From assembly GCF_947498635.1 (NCBI RefSeq), contig NZ_CANMKV010000009.1, positions 62,001 to 126,000 on the forward strand: a DNA stretch of 64,000 nucleotides, in the 5' to 3' direction. Shown here piece after piece: positions 59,922-64,000 of the stretch. The stretch's first letter is position 1. Every line of letters begins with the position of its first letter. The position numbers were made by a program, and so were the translations under genes. The DNA comes from an uncultured Microbulbifer sp. Its GTDB lineage: Bacteria; Pseudomonadota; Gammaproteobacteria; Pseudomonadales; Cellvibrionaceae. The notes under the pieces are model-generated. The model saw only the letters and a list, made by a program, of their open reading frames with translations. It had not been told where the DNA came from and did not search any database.

Positions 59922-60389
59922 ATGAAAAAACTAAGACATGCCGTAGTGGGCCTTCTGCTGGTGGTGGTTGGCTTGGGAGGTTGTACTGCAACGAATGAAG
60001 CGCCGGTGATCATTAGTGAGTACTTTGCGCTAGAGCACTTATCGAGTAAGCAAGAGGTATTGAGTAAGGCGAAGCAAGCATTGTTGCGGGATGGATTTCA
60101 GATTTTGTCGACCGATCTAGAGGCGGGTTATATCTCTACATCCTTAAAACACTGGAAGCTAACGCCGGAGCAGGCCAATTGCGGTGCAACCCGGGGCGAA
60201 GATTATTTAGAGGATAATCACACCAAGACAGAAGTCGCGTTTAACGTGGTTGTGGATGATAAGATTGTGATTGTTCGCTCAAATATTCAGGGTGAATATT
60301 TGCCGGGTGAGCCAGCGCAAGATCTCACTTTACACTGCGTTTCTCGTGGTGTGATTGAAGTTGAGATGGTAAAAAAAATCTTGCTGTGA
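59922..60389 (+). CDS. Prophage-encoded lipoprotein
   Basis: A 155-residue protein with a lipoprotein signal peptide and lipobox LGGC (Cys 21). The mature part reads like a small alpha/beta domain: VLSKAKQALLRDGFQILSTD, EAGYISTSLKHWKL and FNVVVDDKIVIVRSN, with conserved-looking Cys in ANCGATRG and LHCVSRG. It stands alone, opposite to the genes on both sides, between the LuxR-type regulator and CI, and ends at a bidirectional terminator. This fits a lysogenic-conversion gene that alters the host envelope. No family recognised. Confidence 0.65.
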   Translation: MKKLRHAVVGLLLVVVGLGGCTATNEAPVIISEYFALEHLSSKQEVLSKAKQALLRDGFQILSTDLEAGYISTSLKHWKLTPEQANCGATRGEDYLEDNHTKTEVAFNVVVDDKIVIVRSNIQGEYLPGEPAQDLTLHCVSRGVIEVEMVKKILL

Positions 60390-60402
60390 TTCTTGTTGTT
60401 CT

Positions 60403-60427
60403 AAAAGGCCCGCGCCTGTGGGCTTTT
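60403..60427. terminator. Bidirectional terminator between the lipoprotein and cI genes
   Basis: AAAAGGCCCGCG and TGGGCTTTT form a GC stem (GCCC/GGGC) flanked by A4 and T4, placed between two convergent stops. Confidence 0.65.
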
Positions 60428-60432
60428 GTGCC

Positions 60433-61299
60433 CTACTCAGGGCTATAGGAGCCAATGATAACGCCGCAAAACGATATGTCTTTGCCGGTGACATCCATCG
60501 GGGAGTAGGTCGGATTGATTGGGCGTAAATAGATATGGCCCATATCCTCAGCATAGGTTTTGAAGGTGGCTTCGCCATTGAGTTTGGCGATAACGCGGCA
60601 GCCATTGGTTAGGGTCCTATCCGGATCAACAAATATAATGGTGCCTTCGGGATAGGATTTTTGTCCAGGATAAGGACTGGTCATGCTGTCGCCATTAACG
60701 CGCAAAGCGTAAGTACGGTCTGAATGATTGGCGGGGCAGGGTATCCAGTCTTCTGCATCACCTGGCTCGAACAAGTCGACGGACTCACAAAACTCTCCCG
60801 CTTGAACCCAGCTAATCAGTGGCACCCGGCCCTGTATACGAGGGCCTGGGCTTACGTTGCTGCTGAAGGCGCCCGCTTGTTCGGCCGATTTATCGTGATC
60901 TAGTGCTCCTATAGGAAGTTCCAATCCATCTTCGATCGCTCTGGCTACTCTACTATTGATGGCACGATTTTCAGCAAAAATTAAGCGTAGCTGGCTTTCA
61001 AGTTTCGGGAGTTTATGGATTAGCTCCTCCATTCCAAATTCATTAAATAGTGGAGTTAAATTTTTGCGCCGAATCTCCTCTATTGAGGCATTGCGCATCA
61101 AGCCATTGCCAGTGGCCAGCCAGTTAGGGTTAACGCCAAGAAATAAGGCTATTTGAGTAACGTAGCGAGTGCCATAGGACCTTCCATTCTCAAGTTCAGA
61201 ATAAGAGGGTTGGGTAATGCCCACAGCCTCTGCGACCTGCTTCTGTGTTTTGCCGGCAGCTTTTCGGGCCTCTTTGAGCCTGTCCTTCAATTCGGTCAC
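60433..61299 (-). CDS. cI: CI-type phage repressor (HTH plus S24 peptidase)
   Basis: A 288-residue repressor. The N-terminal HTH_3 domain has KTQKQVAEAVGITQPSYSEL. A linker runs to about residue 150. The S24/LexA-type self-cleaving domain has the Ala-Gly cleavage site in ISWVQAGEFCES, the catalytic Ser in RVNGDSMTSPYPG and the Lys in LNGEATFKTYAED. DNA damage would trigger RecA-dependent cleavage and induction. GTG 61299 is the start, preceded by GGAATTCACAA. It is divergent from cro, with three operator-like sites between. Confidence 0.93.
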   Translation of the reverse strand: MTELKDRLKEARKAAGKTQKQVAEAVGITQPSYSELENGRSYGTRYVTQIALFLGVNPNWLATGNGLMRNASIEEIRRKNLTPLFNEFGMEELIHKLPKLESQLRLIFAENRAINSRVARAIEDGLELPIGALDHDKSAEQAGAFSSNVSPGPRIQGRVPLISWVQAGEFCESVDLFEPGDAEDWIPCPANHSDRTYALRVNGDSMTSPYPGQKSYPEGTIIFVDPDRTLTNGCRVIAKLNGEATFKTYAEDMGHIYLRPINPTYSPMDVTGKDISFCGVIIGSYSPE

Positions 61300-61337
61300 T
61301 TGTGAATTCCATAGCGTACTTTGGTAGGCAGTATGTT

Positions 61338-61351
61338 ATAGGTCTACCTAT
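61338..61351. promoter_or_regulatory. Phage operator-like site, right region, site 1
   Basis: ATAGGTCTACCTAT is a near-perfect palindrome (8 bp longer form TATAGGTCTACCTATA is exact). It lies 39 bp upstream of the cI start. Confidence 0.7.
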
Positions 61352-61361
61352 ACCATGAAAA

Positions 61362-61375
61362 ACTGGAATACCAGT
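61362..61375. promoter_or_regulatory. Phage operator-like site, right region, site 2
   Basis: ACTGGAATACCAGT is part of the palindrome AACTGGAATACCAGTT and keeps the GG-x4-CC spacing of the other sites. Its centre lies 24 bp from site 1 and 23 bp from site 3. Confidence 0.5.
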
Positions 61376-61384
61376 TGACTGAGT

Positions 61385-61398
61385 ATAGGCATACCGAT
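61385..61398. promoter_or_regulatory. Phage operator-like site, right region, site 3
   Basis: ATAGGCATACCGAT; the reverse complement of left site 2 (ATAGGCATACCTAT) differs by one base. It lies 12 bp before the cro GTG. Confidence 0.65.
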
Positions 61399-61409
61399 AT
61401 TCTCGAGGC

Positions 61410-61677
61410 GTGGATAAATTAGATCGAGTTGAAAAGGTCGCCCGAAAGCTTATAGAGCACTTCGGGGGGCAAAAGGCTACAGCTAGGGCGCTATGTGTGA
61501 GTCAGCCCAGTCAGTAACTTACTGCATGGAAAGCATGGTGCATCTGCTGAACTGGCTTTGTGTGCAGAGTTTGTAGCAGATGGAGTAGTGAGAGCTGTTG
61601 ATCTTTGCCCGAAGCTGGCACAGCTTTTTTGCGATGTGGATCAGCAAAAGATGTTGGAAGTCCAGCAGGCAAGCTAA
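61410..61677 (+). pseudogene. cro: Cro-like regulator, frameshifted
   Basis: From GTG 61410 the frame reads RKLIEHFGGQKATARALCVS, then QPSQ and stops at TAA 61515-61517. In the +1 frame the coding pattern continues without break: SNLLHGKHGASAELALCAEF, VADGVVRAVDLCPKLAQL and CDVDQQKMLEVQQAS to TAA 61675-61677. Together they make an 88-residue Cro/YdaS-like HTH protein with LCVSQPS-SNLLHGKHG as the recognition helix region. The joint is consistent with loss of two bases near 61510. Either the gene is broken (locking lysogeny) or the sequence has an error; programmed frameshifting is less likely. Confidence 0.75.
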
Positions 61678-61813
61678 CCAAGCACGAATTTTTTGGCGAA
61701 ACCTGAAGAACATTCATTTTTAAATCCCTCTGTTGTGACTTGGTGATTCTGCATCTTTTGGGGCAGGGCAGTCATCAAGTGCGCTATATGGAAATTTATA
61801 CAGGAGGTACGTG

Positions 61814-62533
61814 GTGAGCTTTGAAACCGCGGCATGGGCTATTAAACGCAGGACCAGAACACCAACAGCAAAGCTGGTTTTAATCGCGTTGGCTGATTGC
61901 CATAACAGTGACACTGGGCAGTGTGATCCGGGTAATGCCTATTTGGCCGACGTTGCGCAATGCACGAAGCGTTCGGTGATTAATGCCATCGAAGAGTTGG
62001 AAGAACTGGGGTACCTCAGTGCCGAAAAATCCAACGGGCGCAGAACCAATTATGACCTCTTTTTACACGTAAACCGGTGCAATGAGTTCACCGGTGAAAA
62101 ATCTTCACCGGTGAAAATAAAACACGAACCGGTGAAATCTGTGCACCCAACCGGTGAAAATGACAACACGTCCTTCTCTATAGAACCAGTAAGAACCAAT
62201 AAGAAACCAGTAGAGAGAGGCACAGTTCCAAATCGCGCCAACCCCAAACGCGGTACTCGCTTGCCTGGAAACTGGGTTCTCACGGACAAATTCCGCACCG
62301 AAGCCCAACGCCTCCGCCCAGACCTGAACCTCAGAATCCACGACATTGCCGAAAGCTTCCGCGATTACTGGATATCCCAACCCGGCCAGCGGGGCGTGAA
62401 GCTTGATTGGCTGGCCACTTGGCGCAACTGGTTCAAACGCGAGAGGTATCTCGCCCACCAGTCCCAAGCCGCAGGGCAGCAGCGAACACGGGACCGGCCT
62501 ATCGGTGAGATCCTGACAGACACCAGCTGGTAA
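61814..62533 (+). CDS. Phage replication initiator, O-like (HTH_36 N-terminus)
   Basis: A 239-residue protein. The N-terminal 100 residues form a winged-helix unit: VLIALADCHNSDTGQCDPGN, AYLADVAQCTKRSVINAIEE and LEELGYLSAEKSNGRRTNYD. The middle (95-150) is low-complexity and is where the DNA repeats lie. The C-terminal part has RIHDIAESFRDYWISQPGQR, GVKLDWLATWRNWFKRERY, as in lambda O/DnaT-like helicase-loader recruiters. GTG 61814 is preferred because AGGAGG (61802-61807) is 6 nt upstream; GTG 61811 is too close. It would bind the iterons in its own gene to start replication. Confidence 0.75.
   Translation: MSFETAAWAIKRRTRTPTAKLVLIALADCHNSDTGQCDPGNAYLADVAQCTKRSVINAIEELEELGYLSAEKSNGRRTNYDLFLHVNRCNEFTGEKSSPVKIKHEPVKSVHPTGENDNTSFSIEPVRTNKKPVERGTVPNRANPKRGTRLPGNWVLTDKFRTEAQRLRPDLNLRIHDIAESFRDYWISQPGQRGVKLDWLATWRNWFKRERYLAHQSQAAGQQRTRDRPIGEILTDTSW
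62074..62159 (+). repeat. Iteron array inside the replication gene (putative phage origin)
   Basis: Five copies of CCGGTGAAA (the first is CCGGTGCAA) begin at 62074, 62091, 62108, 62129 and 62151, at spacings of 17, 17, 21 and 22 bp. Just downstream, 62182-62212 holds three A-rich near-repeats (AGAACCAGTA, AGAACCAATA, AGAAACCAGTA). Iterons followed by an A-rich block within the initiator gene is the plan of the lambda origin. Confidence 0.7.
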
Positions 62534-62559
62534 ACACGAAACATCAAGGAGAGTTGACC

Positions 62560-62805
62560 ATGTGCATAGTTACCATCCCGGAAGCAATCAACCGGATTTC
62601 AACAACCAATCCCAGTAGCCCCCTAGCCGTATTCCGCACCAAGTCTGCCCACCTCGTGGAGGTGGTGTTCGCGAATACGGTGATTACTCAGTTTTGGATA
62701 AACCAAGGCCATATAAATTACCTGGGTACGTTCCACCGAGATAACCGGCATGCGGCGGAAAGGCGGTTTGAGGATTATTTCGAGAGTATGCCAAAGGCAG
62801 CTTGA
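62560..62805 (+). CDS. Small phage protein (81 residues)
   Basis: MCIVTIPEAINRISTTNPSS, then PLAVFRTKSAHLVEVVFANT and a C-terminal HAAERRFEDYFESMPKAA. It has a strand-rich start and helical end. ATG 62560 is preceded by AAGGAGAG with 8-nt spacing. It lies 26 bp after the replication gene in the rightward early operon. No family recognised. Confidence 0.6.
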   Translation: MCIVTIPEAINRISTTNPSSPLAVFRTKSAHLVEVVFANTVITQFWINQGHINYLGTFHRDNRHAAERRFEDYFESMPKAA

Positions 62806-62856
62806 TGGGGTGTTCTGCTGGTTTCTGGTTGCCAGATGATGTATTGGGGGCGTGAA

Positions 62857-63522
62857 ATGAGATTCGTATCTGCTAGACAAGCTTGGCACGATGCCTTTGA
62901 TGGCTCTGCAGCGGCATTTGATTATGAGGCTATGGGCAATAGGAGCACGATTACCTCAAAGGCTCGGCGAGGGCGGAAGTTAATTATTCGGGGTGATGTG
63001 CAGGGAGAGGCTAATCAGGTGATTTGCTGCATTGATGCGCCTCGGGTGAAAGGTGTTGAAACGAATGTGGGCAAGGGTAGCGGTAGCCGGGTGATGGATT
63101 CCTGCGAGAAGGGAATTATTCAAAGCGTGGTTGCCAAGCTGAGACAAAGTGACCCACTGGCTTACTGCTGGGGCATGGCTGCCTATGCACCACCGGCAAA
63201 AAGATTTAAAGAGCGGGCGGCGCTATTGCAGTACTTGATGTCTGAATTCGATAAGTGGGAGGAACCGCACCCGAGGGAGAAGGTTGGCCAGTTAGCGCTA
63301 TTTTGTATTACGGCGAGTGCGTTGCGAGATGTGAATGGGCGACCAATAGATCTAGGCCATGCGCGGACAATTTTAGGATGTGACAAAAAGCGTTGGGATG
63401 GGGAGTGGGTGAAGATTTGGAAACGATTGCAGCGGCGTTTGGACCCTTTACCCGCAAGAGCTTTAGGACCGGTGTCTCATGTTGTGCAGGAGTACAGAGG
63501 GCGGCTGAACGCCGCTTGTTGA
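62857..63522 (+). CDS. Phage protein of unknown function, position of a late regulator
   Basis: A 221-residue basic protein. The N-terminal half is mixed (RFVSARQAWHDAFDGSAAAF, SKARRGRKLIIRGDVQGEAN). The C-terminal half is helical with VVAKLRQSDPLAYCWGMAAY, KVGQLALFCITASALRDVNG and LDPLPARALGPVSHVVQ. Its place after the replication gene and before a strong terminator is where antitermination or Holliday-junction genes usually sit in lambdoid phages, and the WGM...LxxxL pattern is compatible with an antiterminator Q-type protein. That is inference from position only. ATG 62857 is chosen because the upstream seven codons look non-coding. Confidence 0.55.
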   Translation: MRFVSARQAWHDAFDGSAAAFDYEAMGNRSTITSKARRGRKLIIRGDVQGEANQVICCIDAPRVKGVETNVGKGSGSRVMDSCEKGIIQSVVAKLRQSDPLAYCWGMAAYAPPAKRFKERAALLQYLMSEFDKWEEPHPREKVGQLALFCITASALRDVNGRPIDLGHARTILGCDKKRWDGEWVKIWKRLQRRLDPLPARALGPVSHVVQEYRGRLNAAC

Positions 63523-63582
63523 CAGCTTTGTCCTGAGTGGGTATAAGTTCCCTAGCATGCTGTTTTTCTGCCCTGCAAAATT

Positions 63583-63608
63583 AAACCGGTCACTGGGCCG
63601 GTTTTTTT
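63583..63608 (+). terminator. Terminator at the end of the rightward phage operon
   Basis: AAACCGG / CCGGTTT around TCACTGGG, with T7 following. It lies 60 bp after the last rightward phage gene. Confidence 0.85.
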
Positions 63609-63917
63609 ATCTTTACAAGTTAATAAGTTTTACTTCTATAGATAAACTTCTGCAGATCTTAATCCTACTTTATATTTTTCTTGAATAGCTATTTCGCAAA
63701 GTGTGATCAGGTGCTGGATTTTTATGCGTGCTATTTGTGTTAGATCCGGTGGGTGCGGAAGACTCTGCTCGTGAAATTTTGAGCTTCTTTACTTGGTAAG
63801 ATCGTGCTGGAAAAAGATGTTAAATTAAATGCGGTACAATTTACTTGGTTTAAAGTGTGTTATAAGCTTCACTTTCTCTTCGAGTAGTTAATTTAATATA
63901 ATTTTTAGTGAATTTAT
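63609..63917. other. A+T-rich leader of the last gene
   Basis: About 310 bp with no coding frame. It probably contains the promoter of the gene starting at 63918. No copy of the tRNA-His 3' end (attR) is seen here. Confidence 0.4.
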
Positions 63918-64000
63918 ATGTTTTTTAGAAATACCGTCAAAACAGTAGCTGTTTCTGTGGCCTTGTTAGCCTTCGGTGCGCAGGCGAAAACATTCAAATA
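63918..64000 (+). CDS. Start of a secreted protein gene (partial)
   Basis: ATG 63918 opens MFFRNTVKTVAVSVALLAFG, then AQAKTFK, a clear Sec signal peptide with a cleavage site after AQA. The rest lies beyond the window. It does not look like a phage structural gene, so it may be host DNA beyond the prophage or a conversion gene. Confidence 0.55.
   Translation, partial: MFFRNTVKTVAVSVALLAFGAQAKTFK

Larger units (their letters stand above)
55534..63608. mobile_element. Compact lambdoid prophage or phage-derived island (right end not seen)
   Basis: Between tRNA-His and at least 63608 lie an integrase, a leftward early operon of small overlapping phage genes, an S24-type CI repressor, a broken cro, a replication gene with iterons, and two rightward genes. 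No terminase, portal, capsid, tail or lysis gene is present up to the terminator at 63583-63608, beyond which a secreted-protein gene starts. It may be a defective prophage, a phage satellite, or the left arm of a larger prophage extending past the window. Confidence 0.8.

Noticed and set aside
61511-61914. Minus-strand frames opposite cro and the start of the replication gene
   Set aside because: They are shadows; the plus strand has clear Cro-like and replication-protein patterns.
62074-62159. CRISPR array
   Set aside because: The repeats are only 9 bp with 8-13 bp between them and lie inside a coding sequence; iterons explain them better. No CRISPR array or cas gene was seen in the window.

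Overview
The window looks like the chromosome of a marine gammaproteobacterium, most likely Cellvibrionales and Microbulbifer-like. This is inferred from the housekeeping proteins (AcnB, MiaE, GlnS, CysS, LpxH, RsmC, RsuA, FolD) and the moderately high G+C of the core genes; no phylogeny was run.

Layout. (1) 1-11.5 kb is an A+T-richer accessory region: the end of an MFS transporter, a sulfotransferase, a GNAT acetyltransferase, a SAM methyltransferase, a large secreted protein with a ricin-type lectin C-terminus, and decayed transposons of four families (IS21, IS66, IS30, IS5). (2) 11.5-28.6 kb is core metabolism: acnB, a lipid kinase, a Tus-like replication-terminus protein, miaE, small conserved proteins, a RutE-like nitroreductase, an arginine decarboxylase/antiporter acid-resistance pair (adiA-adiC), poxB and an FMN glutamate-synthase-like oxidoreductase. 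(3) 28.7-32.6 kb is a decayed condensation-domain gene split by a 3,033-bp element. The element has imperfect 28-bp terminal inverted repeats and an exact 8-bp target duplication. It carries phage-tail gene pieces and an intact nhaA but no recognisable transposase. (4) 32.7-38.7 kb holds a saccharopine-dehydrogenase-like gene and a sulfolipid operon, sqdB - condensation-domain acyltransferase - sqdD - sqdC. It resembles the Rhodobacter sqdBDC set, with an HHxxxDG protein where SqdA-type acylation would be expected. (5) 38.7-55 kb carries lpxH, ppiB, glnS, cysS, a small lipoprotein, a MukBEF/Wadjet-like condensin operon (JetABC/MksFEB type) without the JetD/MksG nuclease, msrC, a spermidine-synthase-like protein, rsmC, rsuA and folD, then a tRNA operon (Pro-Arg-His).

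(6) From the tRNA-His gene rightwards lies a compact lambdoid prophage or phage-derived island: integrase, a leftward operon of small overlapping early genes, an S24-type CI repressor, a frameshifted cro, and a replication gene with internal iterons. Five 14-bp operator-like palindromes at 23-24 bp spacing flank the two divergent control regions. No capsid, terminase or lysis gene is seen before the window ends, and no attR was found.

The strongest candidates for something new are the nhaA-carrying cargo transposon with its precise insertion footprint, and the sulfolipid operon with a condensation-domain acyltransferase plus its decayed paralogue next door.
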